DNA of 64,000 nucleotides from an uncultured Bacilli bacterium (GCA_934131175.1 CAKOZD010000004.1:60014-124013), one strand, 5' to 3'; counted from the first letter of the stretch, positions 51,472 to 61,234 are shown. Numbers and translations: made by a program. Notes: generated by a model from the letters alone, not told the origin.

Positions 51472-51478
51472 ATCACAC

Positions 51479-53743
51479 CTATTTATTCTTATTTAGTTCT
51501 TTTTTTCGTTTTTCATATTCTTTTTTACTCCAACCCATTACCGGATTAAAAGTATCTCCAACTACTAGGTCTTGATTTATCATCCTTATATATATTTCTC
51601 TATCTATCAATTCTTCTAGTGTTAATCTAAGTATACCAGAACTTTTAATAATTGTGTGAAGAATTTTTTTACCAGATAAATAATTAAATATTTTTTCAAT
51701 ATGATTTTTATCATAAATTATTATTTGAGGTGTTAAATATTCATCACTGTAGTACTGTTTTATATAGTTTATAGTACTTTCTAATTCTTCACTTGTTTTT
51801 CTATATAGTGTTCCTGTTATTTTTATATTGTTTTTTATACATAATTTTAATATTTTTAATACTTCTTGTGGTTTCTTATTATAGGAGTTTTGGTCTGGCT
51901 TTCTATCTAATAAATCTTTATAAATATTAAAAATATCTTCTATTTCTTTTGGAGTTCTTTTAAATATTGAACCGCTTGGCTTTATTCCTAACTCATCACA
52001 TTTTTCTATAATTTTTACAAACTTATCATCATTTTTTCTAAAGAAACTTCCCTTTACTTCTAGTCCATGAGAAGTTGCTAAATCAATTATTTTTTCTACT
52101 TCTTTAGGTGGTCTTTTATACATTGTTGGATATAGTTTTACATTTTTATCCCTACATAAATCATCTATTTTTTCTATCTCGTCATATGTTCTAAAAAGCA
52201 TTGATGAGTTTATTTCTTGTTTTGTATCAGTACAATAATCGATTATATCTTGTAGTTCAGTAGGTTTTCTTTGGAAGTAAGAGCCTGTTATTTCTAGATT
52301 GTTATCTTCACAAATTCTTACTATTTCTTTTACTTCATCATATGTTCTTTTAAACATATTAGCTGCTACTTTTATTTTTTTATCTTGGATATATTCAATT
52401 ATTTGTTTTGCTTCATCATATGTTCTTTCTAAGACTATTGGAGTAAATGGGACATTTTTTCTTTTTAAAAGAGTAATTAATTTATCAGTCTCATAGGACC
52501 TTCTTATAAATAATTCACCAGATAATTTTATTTTTCTTTTATTTGCTAGTTTTATTATATCTTCTATTTCTTGTGGTGTTCTATTAAACATTGTATTATA
52601 TAGATGTATTTTTTTATCTTTACAGAATAGATAAATATCTTCTATTTCTTGAGCACTTCTATATAAAACAATTCCCTCTTTTGGAATATTATATTTATCA
52701 CATACTTTAAATATATCAACAAGTTCATCCCTACTTTTTTTAAAGTAACTACCTGTTATTTCATATATGTTATTGTCATGACATAGTTCAATTATTCTTT
52801 CTACTTCCTTATAACTTTTACCAAACATTGACTCAGATAAATTAATTTTTTTTCTATTACAAACTTCTAATATTCTTTCTAATTCAAATGGAGTTGTTTT
52901 AAATATACTTATAGATGGCGTTATTCCGTTATCTTCACATATTTCTACTATTTTATCTAGGCTACTCATTTTACTTCTAAAATAAGTTCCTCTTAGTTCT
53001 ATTCCATTTTCTACACAATTATCAATTATTTCTTTTATTGATTCAAAAGAACAAGTAAACATACTATTAATTGGTTCAATAGATAGTTTTTTGCAATGTT
53101 CAACAATTTTACTTAGATTCTTTGCTTTTTGATGGAACATTGAACCGGTTATTTCTAAATTATAACTTCTTGCAGTATCTATTATTTTTGTTACTTCTTC
53201 AGGTGGTTGTTTAAATATTGAACTTGTTATTTTTACATTTTTTAGAGTACATATATTAATAATTTTTCCTATTTCTTTAAGGTTTCTTGTACAAATGCAA
53301 ATACCAAGAAGTGTTTCTTTATCTACATATTTTCCATAAGTTTCGTTTATATTTTTTATGTAGTCTCTTTTTATTTTTAAAATAGTTGTATTTTTATTTA
53401 TTAAGTCATAACCAAATTCTTTTTCAACATAATTATATGTATCTACTAAATCTTTTTCATTAACTGATAAGATATGTAGACATGTTTCTACATTATAATT
53501 ATAAATTTTTTTATTTTCTAAAAATAAATAATTATTTCTTACAGAACTTATTTTTTTATATAAAATACTTGGACATTTTTCTATACTTCTTTTACTTATA
53601 TGTAAATTATTTATTAAAAAATTAAGTATTTTTCCTAAGTCTTCATAGTTTGCTGACTCTTCTATTCTATTTCTTGTTTTACGATTAAATTTTAATTTAT
53701 ATTTATCTAATTCTTCATCAATTAGTTTTTTATCTACTAACAT
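51479..53743 (-). CDS. Tandem-repeat protein with ~20 repeats of 26 residues
   Basis: 754 aa without signal peptide or membrane segment. From ~150 to ~675 it consists of about 20 repeats of almost exactly 26 residues, consensus [MIY]-F-K-R-T-P-x-E-[VIL]-x-[KD]-I-I-[DE]-x-C-x-[DK]-[NK]-x-[IL]-x-[IL]-x-G-S; an example is MFKRTYDEVKEIVRICEDNN. Each unit looks like helix-turn-short helix or strand, giving a superhelical solenoid, perhaps related to mTERF-type nucleic-acid-binding repeats. The N-terminal 150 residues (KCPSILYKKI) also look mTERF-like. Function unknown; RNA or DNA binding is inference. It overlaps the upstream 91-codon gene by 7 nt. Confidence 0.75.
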   Translation of the reverse strand: MLVDKKLIDEELDKYKLKFNRKTRNRIEESANYEDLGKILNFLINNLHISKRSIEKCPSILYKKISSVRNNYLFLENKKIYNYNVETCLHILSVNEKDLVDTYNYVEKEFGYDLINKNTTILKIKRDYIKNINETYGKYVDKETLLGICICTRNLKEIGKIINICTLKNVKITSSIFKQPPEEVTKIIDTARSYNLEITGSMFHQKAKNLSKIVEHCKKLSIEPINSMFTCSFESIKEIIDNCVENGIELRGTYFRSKMSSLDKIVEICEDNGITPSISIFKTTPFELERILEVCNRKKINLSESMFGKSYKEVERIIELCHDNNIYEITGSYFKKSRDELVDIFKVCDKYNIPKEGIVLYRSAQEIEDIYLFCKDKKIHLYNTMFNRTPQEIEDIIKLANKRKIKLSGELFIRRSYETDKLITLLKRKNVPFTPIVLERTYDEAKQIIEYIQDKKIKVAANMFKRTYDEVKEIVRICEDNNLEITGSYFQRKPTELQDIIDYCTDTKQEINSSMLFRTYDEIEKIDDLCRDKNVKLYPTMYKRPPKEVEKIIDLATSHGLEVKGSFFRKNDDKFVKIIEKCDELGIKPSGSIFKRTPKEIEDIFNIYKDLLDRKPDQNSYNKKPQEVLKILKLCIKNNIKITGTLYRKTSEELESTINYIKQYYSDEYLTPQIIIYDKNHIEKIFNYLSGKKILHTIIKSSGILRLTLEELIDREIYIRMINQDLVVGDTFNPVMGWSKKEYEKRKKELNKNK

Positions 53744-54012
53744 TCAATTTTCCCCCAGTAACTAGTATCTTCTGCAAGTATTTGTAAATATTCTATACCT
53801 AGAGAAGTTATTAAATCATTTATTCTTTTTATAAACTCATTATTATCAATTAAAAATAAATATGGATTTATTTCTATTATGTCATATATATCATCAAATT
53901 CTAGTTTATTTAAATATTTCATATTCTCTATTAAATTTTCTATATCATCATGCATTTCTTTGACTAGACTTTTTCCATATATCTCTTCAAGTTTTTCTAA
54001 ATCAATTTCCAT
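53737..54012 (-). CDS. Small helical protein upstream of the 26-residue-repeat protein
   Basis: 91 aa, acidic, helical: EKLEEIYGKSLVKEMHDDIE, then YDIIEINPYLFLIDNNEF and RINDLITSLGIEYLQIL. The segment with N-P-x-L-F followed by a helix recalls one mTERF motif. The stop overlaps the start of the repeat-protein gene (ATG inside ATTGAATG), so co-translation is likely. SD GGTTGGTG precedes ATG 54012. Confidence 0.6.
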   Translation of the reverse strand: MEIDLEKLEEIYGKSLVKEMHDDIENLIENMKYLNKLEFDDIYDIIEINPYLFLIDNNEFIKRINDLITSLGIEYLQILAEDTSYWGKIEC

Positions 54013-54047
54013 ATTTCACCAACCAGTCTTTATTCTACAATAAAGTT

Positions 54048-54078
54048 CAAAAAAAAGAAAGAGTTAAACTCTTTCAAC
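54048..54078 (-). terminator. Terminator straddling the ileS stop codon
   Basis: Minus-strand GAAAGAG/CTCTTTC with the TAA stop in the loop, followed by eight T. Confidence 0.85.
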
Positions 54079-57000
54079 TTTAATATATGCTTCTTCATCA
54101 TTTAAATCATATTTATCTTCTAGACTAATGTCTTTTATTAACTCATCACCTAAAACTTCTCCCATGACATAATCACGATAATCTTTTAGCATTCTTTCTA
54201 CTTTATCAGTTCCGTTGTAATATACTTTAATATGATCTGTTATTACGAAATCAGCATCTTTTCTTAATGATTGTACTTTTCTTACAAATTCACGAGCAAG
54301 TCCTTCTAATATTAAGTCATCTGTAAGTTCAGTATCTAATACTACTATTGTTCTATTGTTACTAGTTGATGCATATCCCTCTTTTTGTTTAATAGAAATT
54401 AGAGTATTTTCACTATTTAATTCAAATTCTTCTCCAGCAAGTTTTACTGTAAGTCCTTTTTCTGATATTTCACTTATTTCATTACTTGTTAATTTTGAAA
54501 TTAATTCTTGTAATTCTTTTATTTTTGGACCTAATTCTTTTCCTAATACTTTGAAGTTTGGTTTTACAACATATTCTAAGTATTCAGTCATATCTTCTTT
54601 GAATTCTACTTCTTTTACATTTAATTCTTCTTTAATTACTGGTAATAAGTCTCCAATAATTATTTCATCACTCTTTGGTAACATTAATTTACTTATTGGT
54701 TGACGTACTTTTATATTTACTTCTTCTCTTGCAAATCTACCTAGTGAACATACATCTCTAACAAGATCCATTCTTTGTTCTGCACCTTCATTTACAAGTT
54801 CCATATTTGGAGTTGGGAAAGTACTTAAATGAACTGATTCTTCATTTGTAAGTTTTGTATAGATTTCTTCTGTTAAGAATGGTGTAAGTGGAGCACATAA
54901 TTTACATAAAGTAAGTAGTGTTTCATATGTTGTTAGATATACTGCTTTTTTACTTTCAGTAAGTTCTGAGTCCCAAAATCTTCTTCTATTACTTCTAATA
55001 TACCAGTTTGAGAAGTCATCATTTAAGAATGGTACTATTAATTTAGCAACTTTATTTAAATCATATTCTTCATATGCATCTCTTACATTTTTAACTAGTT
55101 TATTTAATTTAGAAATTAACCATTTATCAATTAGTTCTCTATCTTCTACATCGATGTAGTATTCTCTTGGGTCGATATTGTCTGCATTTGCATACATTTC
55201 GAAGAATGAGTATAAGTTCTTCATAGTTGATGTGTATTTAGAGTATACTTCTTTTACTCCTGTTACGCTAAATCTTAATGGAGTCCATACAGGAGATACG
55301 TATGCCATATAGAATCTTATTGTATCTGCTCCATACTCTTTCATTATTTGGATTGGGTCGATTATGTTTCCAACTGACTTAGACATTTTCTTTCCATGTT
55401 CATCTAACATCATGTCATTTACAACAACATTTTTAAAACTTGATTCTCCTGAGATGATTGTTGAAATTACTAGTAATACATAGAACCAACCTCTTGTTTG
55501 GTCTACTCCTTCAGCAATGAAGTCTGCTGGGAATTGGTCTTTAAATTTATCTTTATTTTCAAATGGATAATGCCATTGTGCATAAGGCATAGAACCACTA
55601 TCAAACCAAACATCTAATACGTCTTTTATACGTGTCATTTCTTTGTGACATTCTGGACATTCTAAATGTAAATCGTCAACGTATGGTCTATGTAATTCTA
55701 CTGTTTTCACATCGATATCTTCTACTAATTTTTCTTGTAATTCTTCAAGTGAACCTATTACTTCACGATGTCCACAAGAACATTCCCAAATTGGCATTGG
55801 ACAACCCCAATATCTATTTCTTGAAATTCCCCAATCAACCATGTTTTCTAACCAGTTAGCAAAACGTTTTGTTCCAACGAATTCTGGGAACCAGTTTACT
55901 TTTTTATTTGCTTCAATAATTTTATCTTTATAAGCTGTTGTTTTTACATACCAAGCTGGTTTTGCATAGTAGATTAATGGTTGTTTACATCTCCAACAAT
56001 GTGGATAGTCATGTGTTAACTTAATCTTTTTAAATAATTTATCTTCACTCTTTAAGTATTTAATAATGTCAATTTCAAGTTCTTTATCTGTTACTAGGCG
56101 ACCTTTCCATGGACCTTCTGTGTAGCAACCATCTTTTCCTACTGGATTTACAAATGTTATTCCATTTTCACGACATACTCTGTTATCGTCTTCACCATAA
56201 GCTGGAGCGATATGTACAATTCCTGTACCATCTTCTGCAGTTACATAATTGTCTGCAAGTACTTGGAAAGCTTTTCCTTCTACTTTTACAAATGGAAGTA
56301 ATTGTTCGTATTCTATTCCAACTAAATCTGTTCCTTTATATGTTTCAAGTACTTCTGCTTCTTCTCCTACAACTTTATCTTTTAAGCTTTCTGCTACTAT
56401 AAATTTATAACCTTGAGAGTCAACTTTTACATAAGTTAAGTCTGGATTTACACATAGTGCTAAGTTTGCCATTAATGTCCATGGTGTTGTTGTCCAAACC
56501 AAGAAATATACATCTTCATCTTTTTTCTTAAATGGAACGATAACTGTATTTACTGAATCTTCTTGATAGCCTTGAGCAACTTCATTTGAACTTAGTTCAG
56601 TACCACATCTTGGACAATATGGTAAAACTTTATTTCCATGATAGATAAGTCCTTTTTTATCCATTTCTTTGATTATCCACCATTCTGACTCAATGTATTC
56701 ATTATCACATGTTACATATGGATGATCACAATCAATAAATTGTCCCATCATATCAGTTACTCTTTTTACTTCATCGATATTTGATGCTGTTTCCTTATTA
56801 CATTCTTTACAGAAGTTTTCTACACCAAATTCTTCAATGTCTGATTTAGATTTAAAACCAAGCTTTTTTTCAACATTAACTTCAATTGGTAAACCATGAG
56901 TATCAAGTCCTATTTTTCTAAGAACTCTATAACCATTCATTGTTTTATATTTACAAAATGCATCTTTTATTGTTTTTGCAAATACGTGATGGATTCCTGG

Positions 57001-57159
57001 TTTTGCATTAGCATAAATTGGGCCATCATAGAAAACAAAGTTTTCTTTTCCTTCACGGCTAGTTATACTCTTTTCAAATATATTTTCATCTTTCCAATAT
57101 TTACTGTATTCATTTTCGATATCACTAGTTTGTCCTTTTTTTAATTCTTTAAACTTCAT
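54064..57159 (-). CDS. ileS: Isoleucyl-tRNA synthetase (long, IleS2-like type)
   Basis: 1,031 aa. The HIGH-type motif is FYDGPIYANAKPGIHHV and KMSKS is DEHGKKMSKSVGNIIDPIQI. The signature GLDTHGLPIEVNVEKKLG and the C-terminal extension after ~650 resemble IleS type 2 enzymes, the group linked to mupirocin tolerance. It charges tRNA-Ile and edits Val. ATG 57159 is 11 nt after GGAG; a GTG four codons earlier overlaps the SD. It is the second gene of the Ile T-box operon, 17 nt after the exchanger gene. Confidence 0.96.
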   Translation of the reverse strand: MKFKELKKGQTSDIENEYSKYWKDENIFEKSITSREGKENFVFYDGPIYANAKPGIHHVFAKTIKDAFCKYKTMNGYRVLRKIGLDTHGLPIEVNVEKKLGFKSKSDIEEFGVENFCKECNKETASNIDEVKRVTDMMGQFIDCDHPYVTCDNEYIESEWWIIKEMDKKGLIYHGNKVLPYCPRCGTELSSNEVAQGYQEDSVNTVIVPFKKKDEDVYFLVWTTTPWTLMANLALCVNPDLTYVKVDSQGYKFIVAESLKDKVVGEEAEVLETYKGTDLVGIEYEQLLPFVKVEGKAFQVLADNYVTAEDGTGIVHIAPAYGEDDNRVCRENGITFVNPVGKDGCYTEGPWKGRLVTDKELEIDIIKYLKSEDKLFKKIKLTHDYPHCWRCKQPLIYYAKPAWYVKTTAYKDKIIEANKKVNWFPEFVGTKRFANWLENMVDWGISRNRYWGCPMPIWECSCGHREVIGSLEELQEKLVEDIDVKTVELHRPYVDDLHLECPECHKEMTRIKDVLDVWFDSGSMPYAQWHYPFENKDKFKDQFPADFIAEGVDQTRGWFYVLLVISTIISGESSFKNVVVNDMMLDEHGKKMSKSVGNIIDPIQIMKEYGADTIRFYMAYVSPVWTPLRFSVTGVKEVYSKYTSTMKNLYSFFEMYANADNIDPREYYIDVEDRELIDKWLISKLNKLVKNVRDAYEEYDLNKVAKLIVPFLNDDFSNWYIRSNRRRFWDSELTESKKAVYLTTYETLLTLCKLCAPLTPFLTEEIYTKLTNEESVHLSTFPTPNMELVNEGAEQRMDLVRDVCSLGRFAREEVNIKVRQPISKLMLPKSDEIIIGDLLPVIKEELNVKEVEFKEDMTEYLEYVVKPNFKVLGKELGPKIKELQELISKLTSNEISEISEKGLTVKLAGEEFELNSENTLISIKQKEGYASTSNNRTIVVLDTELTDDLILEGLAREFVRKVQSLRKDADFVITDHIKVYYNGTDKVERMLKDYRDYVMGEVLGDELIKDISLEDKYDLNDEEAYIKVERV

Positions 57160-57176
57160 ATTATACTTCACTCCTT

Positions 57177-58130
57177 TTATGCGATTATTACGTATGTATA
57201 GTAAACTACAAATAATAGTAAGAAGACAAATCCCTCTTTTTTAGATATTTTATAATCTCCATATGAGAAGATAAATAAAAGAACTGCTGATACTATCATT
57301 ACTAATAAATCAATGTAGCTAAATGCCACTTTTCCTATTCCTCCTAGTATTGCAACTGGAAGACCTATTACTATTCCAATGTTGAAAACATTACTTCCTA
57401 CAACATTTCCTATTGCTATATCGTATTCACCTTTTCTTGTTGCTGTAATACTTGTTACAAGTTCTGGTAAGCTTGTGCCTAAGGCAATAATTGTTAGAGA
57501 AATTAATCTTTCACTTACACCTATTGCTTTTGCTAAGTATGTTGCACTATCAACTACTGCATTACTTCCAAGTACTATGGCAACTATTCCACCTATTGTC
57601 CAAATAAATGATTTTGGTAGAGACATGGCAGGTTTTTCATCTTGGTCAACATCTATCTTTTTTCTACTCATACTTATTAGATAATATAAGAACACTGAGA
57701 AGAATAATAATAGAACTATTCCATCGCCTCTTGTAAATGAATTTACTAATTTATTATCAAAAATATGGTCTGATAATAGAACTGCAAATAATGTAGTAAT
57801 TAACATTGTAATAGGTAATTCTTTTTTTACAGTGTTATTTTTTACATTTAATGCATGAAACATTGATGATGCTCCAAGAATTAGTAAAATATTTAAAATA
57901 TTACTACCAATAACATTTCCAAGTACAATGTCTCCACTTCCAGATAGAAGAGATTTTACACTTACAGCGAACTCTGGTGCACTTGTTCCAAATGCAACGA
58001 TTGTTAGACCAATTAACATTTTAGATACTTTGAAGTTAGATGCTACACTACTTGCTCCATCTACAAAGAAATCTGCTCCTTTAATTAATACAACAAACCC
58101 CACTACTAATAGAATTATATTTATTAACAT
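57177..58130 (-). CDS. CaCA-family Na+/Ca2+ (cation/calcium) exchanger
   Basis: 317 aa with about ten membrane segments in two inverted halves, each carrying an alpha-repeat: FGTSAPEFAVSVKSLLSGSG plus GNVIGSNILNI, and LGTSLPELVTSITATRKGEY plus GNVVGSNVFNI. This is the YrbG/CaCA signature; it exchanges Ca2+ (or similar) for Na+ or H+. It lies between the Ile T-box and ileS, so its expression should follow tRNA-Ile charging, which is unusual. SD TGGAGGA precedes ATG 58130. Confidence 0.93.
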   Translation of the reverse strand: MLINIILLVVGFVVLIKGADFFVDGASSVASNFKVSKMLIGLTIVAFGTSAPEFAVSVKSLLSGSGDIVLGNVIGSNILNILLILGASSMFHALNVKNNTVKKELPITMLITTLFAVLLSDHIFDNKLVNSFTRGDGIVLLLFFSVFLYYLISMSRKKIDVDQDEKPAMSLPKSFIWTIGGIVAIVLGSNAVVDSATYLAKAIGVSERLISLTIIALGTSLPELVTSITATRKGEYDIAIGNVVGSNVFNIGIVIGLPVAILGGIGKVAFSYIDLLVMIVSAVLLFIFSYGDYKISKKEGFVFLLLFVVYYTYVIIA

Positions 58131-58171
58131 ATATCCTCCATTCTTTTTTTATTTTATGAATAAATATAAAT

Positions 58172-58407
58172 AAAAAGAACTATTCATCCTATAAGGACGA
58201 ATAGCTCGTGGTACCACCTTAATTTAAATCAACTTAATAAAATTAAATTAATTTTCTCTATAACTATAACGCATTACCGTATTTATCTTATCCATAAATC
58301 ACAACTTGAAAGTGATCTAAATATTTCTTCATAATCTATTTTCACCAAACATAGACTCTCTTTATAATTCAAAATATTTCGTCTTTCGCACTTGTTTTAC
58401 AAGGATT
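58172..58407 (-). promoter_or_regulatory. T-box riboswitch (Ile), exchanger-ileS operon leader
   Basis: T-box core AAGGTGGTACCACG (58207-58220) and terminator stem CTATTCGTCC/GGATGAATAG with a T-run (58172-58206). In the stem I region TTTAGATCACTTTC presents ATC (Ile), in agreement with ileS downstream; stem base GAAAG/CTTTC. Specifier read by eye. Confidence 0.93.
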
Positions 58408-58436
58408 AATATATCATAATTTAAAAATATTGACAA
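58408..58436 (-). promoter_or_regulatory. SigA promoter of the Ile T-box operon
   Basis: TTGTCA (58431-58436), a 17-nt spacer and TATATT (58408-58413) on the minus strand. Confidence 0.75.
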
Positions 58437-58471
58437 TAATGATTTAAAAAAATTTATTTTTATAAGAATTT

Positions 58472-59821
58472 TTATGATTGATATTCATATTCAATATCAT
58501 TATAACTATCTTTTAGACCTTTATCTGTTAAGTTAGTTGAATATGTTTGATTGCTACAAGTAATTGTTACTACTGGTACTTTACCATTTTCACTTTCTAA
58601 CATATCTCCTGACCAAGAACATGATTCTTCATTTTCTGCATTTTTAAATATTGCAGTATGGTCATTATTAATTGTAAATGAACTTGTTCCATCAAGTGTC
58701 ATATATTTACCATATTTTAAGATATACTTATCTATTGGATAACCTACATTTTTTAACTCTTCTTCTTGTTGTTTTTTCTTTTCATCTTCTTTTTGTTGTT
58801 CTTCTTTAATACTTGCGTTTTCTTTAGCAGTCTTTGATGATTCAGCAATTTCTTTTACTTTTTCTTCTGTTAATTTATTATCTGATAATATTTTTTTCTT
58901 AGTAATTTTATTTTCTTCTAATAAATCTATATTTAATTCTTTATCTAAATCATAGTCAACAGAGTTTGCTAGTATTTCTTTTTTCTCATATTTTTCTGTT
59001 ACAATGTAATAATTTTCTTCAAATTCTTCTTTAGACATTATTTTTTTACCATTACTGATTACTGTATATTCATTGTTATTTATTGTAAACCAATATAGAT
59101 TATTATCAGTATATGAATATGCATATCCAAAGTTTTTAATTTCAGATATTTCATAATTTTCTTCGTAATATACACCATCATCAACTTCAAAGTTTAAAAT
59201 ATAATTTTGATTTTTATTTTCTATATAAGCAACTAAATCTAGAGATTTATCAGAATCTATATCGATTGCTAGTAACTTAGCATGTGTTGCATCTACTTTT
59301 AATTTCTTTAAAACATAATCAAATGTATCCGATAATTTTCCACTATCTAAAGAGTTTTCTATTGCTTTATAATATTTACTTCTATTATCTACATTTTTAT
59401 TATTATTTAGGAATAACAATACTACAATTATTAATATTATTATGATAACTACTACTATAGAAATAATTAGTGGTTTTTTTGACTTCTTTTTATTATTTTT
59501 TACTTTGTCTTTTTTTACTTTGTCTTGTGGTTGTTCTTTTTTATTATTTTCATATGCTATATCATTAGTTTTATTTGTTTTGTTCTCTATTACGTTGTTA
59601 GTAGTTTGTACTTTCTTAGTTTCACCTAAATCTGTTTCTTCTATTGGTTCTTTTTCAAATACTTCTTCTCTTTCTTTGTCATTAATATTAAATTCTTCTG
59701 TTACTTCTTCATTTTCAATATCTTTTAAGTCATCTAGAGAATTAATTTCTTTTGTTATTTCTTTTGTTTCACTTAAGTTTAAGTCTTCTATTAAATCTAA
59801 CTCTTTTGTTTTTTCATCCAT
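58472..59821 (-). CDS. Membrane protein with acidic cytosolic head and extracytoplasmic domain
   Basis: 449 aa. The N-terminal ~115 residues are acidic and low-complexity (DEKTKELDLIEDLNLSETKE), then a Lys/Gln-rich stretch, a membrane segment (~123-145, LIISIVVVIIIILIIVVLLF), an extracytoplasmic region with coiled coil (~300-370) and a C-terminal beta-rich ~75 residues (GKYMTLDGTSSFTINNDHT; CSWSGDML). No family recognised. Start ATG 59821 follows AGGAGG by 9 nt. It lies between divIVA and the Ile T-box operon, so a division or envelope role is possible. Confidence 0.7.
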   Translation of the reverse strand: MDEKTKELDLIEDLNLSETKEITKEINSLDDLKDIENEEVTEEFNINDKEREEVFEKEPIEETDLGETKKVQTTNNVIENKTNKTNDIAYENNKKEQPQDKVKKDKVKNNKKKSKKPLIISIVVVIIIILIIVVLLFLNNNKNVDNRSKYYKAIENSLDSGKLSDTFDYVLKKLKVDATHAKLLAIDIDSDKSLDLVAYIENKNQNYILNFEVDDGVYYEENYEISEIKNFGYAYSYTDNNLYWFTINNNEYTVISNGKKIMSKEEFEENYYIVTEKYEKKEILANSVDYDLDKELNIDLLEENKITKKKILSDNKLTEEKVKEIAESSKTAKENASIKEEQQKEDEKKKQQEEELKNVGYPIDKYILKYGKYMTLDGTSSFTINNDHTAIFKNAENEESCSWSGDMLESENGKVPVVTITCSNQTYSTNLTDKGLKDSYNDIEYEYQS

Positions 59822-59837
59822 AAACTTAGTCCTCCTT

Positions 59838-59862
59838 ATAAAAAAAGTAGACTTGTGTCTAC
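59838..59862 (-). terminator. Terminator after divIVA
   Basis: Minus-strand AGTAGAC/GTCTACT with loop ACAA followed by seven T; it begins at the divIVA stop and precedes the SD of the next gene, so read-through is likely partial. Confidence 0.75.
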
Positions 59863-60293
59863 TAATCATCTTCTAAAACTTCTATATCATCTAAAACCAT
59901 TTGTTGTTTGTCTATTAAACTTTTAATATCACTTTTTAATGCTTTTATATTTTTCTGAAGTGATTTTGCAGAACTAGTTGCTTTCTCTGCTTCGATAAGT
60001 GCTTCATTTACAATTCTACTAGCATTGTGTTTTGCATTAGTAACAATCATTTCACACTCACGTTCTGCTTGATGCATCATTTCTTTTTTTGTCTCTTCTG
60101 CTGCTATAATCGTTTTTTTTAAAGTGTCTTCTAATTCTTTATAATGTGCTAACTCTTTCTTTAAATAAATTATTTCATCTCTTTGAGATTCAACTCTTTT
60201 AACGATATCTTCCGTTTCTTTTATTACATCATTTACAAATTGATTAACTTCATCACGATTATATCCATTAGCTTCATAACTAAATTTGTCCAT
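59862..60293 (-). CDS. divIVA: DivIVA-family cell-division/polarity protein
   Basis: 143 aa. FSYEANGYNRDEVNQFVNDV is the N-terminal membrane-binding lipid motif of DivIVA/GpsB, followed by coiled coils (~25-65 and ~75-140). DivIVA marks curved membrane at septa and poles and recruits division or sporulation proteins. sepF lies upstream and ileS further downstream, as in the Bacillus sepF-divIVA-ileS order. SD GAGGTGATT precedes ATG 60293. Confidence 0.92.
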   Translation of the reverse strand: MDKFSYEANGYNRDEVNQFVNDVIKETEDIVKRVESQRDEIIYLKKELAHYKELEDTLKKTIIAAEETKKEMMHQAERECEMIVTNAKHNASRIVNEALIEAEKATSSAKSLQKNIKALKSDIKSLIDKQQMVLDDIEVLEDD

Positions 60294-60327
60294 ATAAATA
60301 TAATCACCTCAGAAATAAATTGAATTT

Positions 60328-60771
60328 TTAAAAGAAATCCTCCTCATCATCTTTAGTTTGTTCTTTCTTTCCTCTTGATGATTTAGGTGTTGGTGCTTGA
60401 TTATCTTCACTTATTTTTCCTTCAACATTAACGTTGTTTGGAGTACATAGGAAAATTCCACCACCTAGTTTTTGGATGTCTCCTTTAATAGCATATATTG
60501 TTCCATACAAAAAATCAACTATTCTTTTTGCTTGATCTGGAGTTACTCTTTTTAAATTAACTACAACGGCACATCTATTTTTCAAATAATCAGCTATTTG
60601 TTGAGATTCTGAATATGCGCGTGGTTCTAGTAACATCATTTTAGATCCTGCTATTCCATTTTGTTCATGAAATTCTTCTTTTGATGTTGTATAGAATTCA
60701 TCTTCTCCTACTCCATTATCTGTATCGTCAACTTCCCCACCGAATAGTCCTTTTAATTTATCTTTCATCAT
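60328..60771 (-). CDS. sepF: Cell division protein SepF
   Basis: 147 aa. An amphipathic N-terminus (MMKDKLKGLFGG) binds membrane; the core MLLEPRAYSESQQIADYLKN, VVVNLKRVTPDQAKRIVDFL and FLCTPNNVNV is typical SepF, which aligns FtsZ filaments at the septum. ATG 60771 is 7 nt after GGAGG; an ATG two codons upstream is too close to it. The Lys/Asp-rich C-terminus is disordered. Confidence 0.95.
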   Translation of the reverse strand: MMKDKLKGLFGGEVDDTDNGVGEDEFYTTSKEEFHEQNGIAGSKMMLLEPRAYSESQQIADYLKNRCAVVVNLKRVTPDQAKRIVDFLYGTIYAIKGDIQKLGGGIFLCTPNNVNVEGKISEDNQAPTPKSSRGKKEQTKDDEEDFF

Positions 60772-60945
60772 AATCATTCCTCCATTATTAGATAGTTACT
60801 CTATTATATACTTAATTACTATAGATTATTTTAACATATAATTAAAAAAAGAAAAAGTATAAATTTATGAATTATTTATATAAATAAAGATTTAATATAA
60901 ATTCTACTTATGTTTTTACATTTATACTTTTTTCTACTTATTTTA

Positions 60946-61224
60946 TTAACCTGTTATATAGCTTTTATATTTATTTATTAAATCACTTGATGTATCTTTT
61001 ACACCTTCTATTTCTTCTATAGTTTCTCTATATGGGTCTATTACTGTTTCTTTTACATATTTAAATGCAAAGAATGCAGCAATTAATAGTAAAACATAGA
61101 CTGATATTTTTATAACTGCTGTTACTATTGCCTTTGTTTTTCTTCTGTGTTCAATATTTTCTAATTCTTGAACTCTTTTTTCTAATTCTTTTACTTTATC
61201 TTCTAATGAAATATTTTCTTCCAT
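60946..61224 (-). CDS. Small coiled-coil/single-TM membrane protein
   Basis: 92 aa. Coiled coil ~5-25 (SLEDKVKELEKRVQELENIE), then a membrane segment ~30-52 (AIVTAVIKISVYVLLLIAAF) and a short C-terminal helix. No family recognised. SD AAGGAG precedes ATG 61224. The intergenic region upstream of sepF (60772-60945) holds a loose inverted repeat but no clear gene. Confidence 0.6.
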   Translation of the reverse strand: MEENISLEDKVKELEKRVQELENIEHRRKTKAIVTAVIKISVYVLLLIAAFFAFKYVKETVIDPYRETIEEIEGVKDTSSDLINKYKSYITG

Positions 61225-61234
61225 ATAACACTCC

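Noticed and set aside
60840..60940. Inverted repeat AAAAAGTATAAAT ... ATTTATACTTTTT as a regulatory RNA or mobile-element end
   Set aside because: The arms are far apart, low-complexity and AT-rich; no target duplication or gene supports a function.
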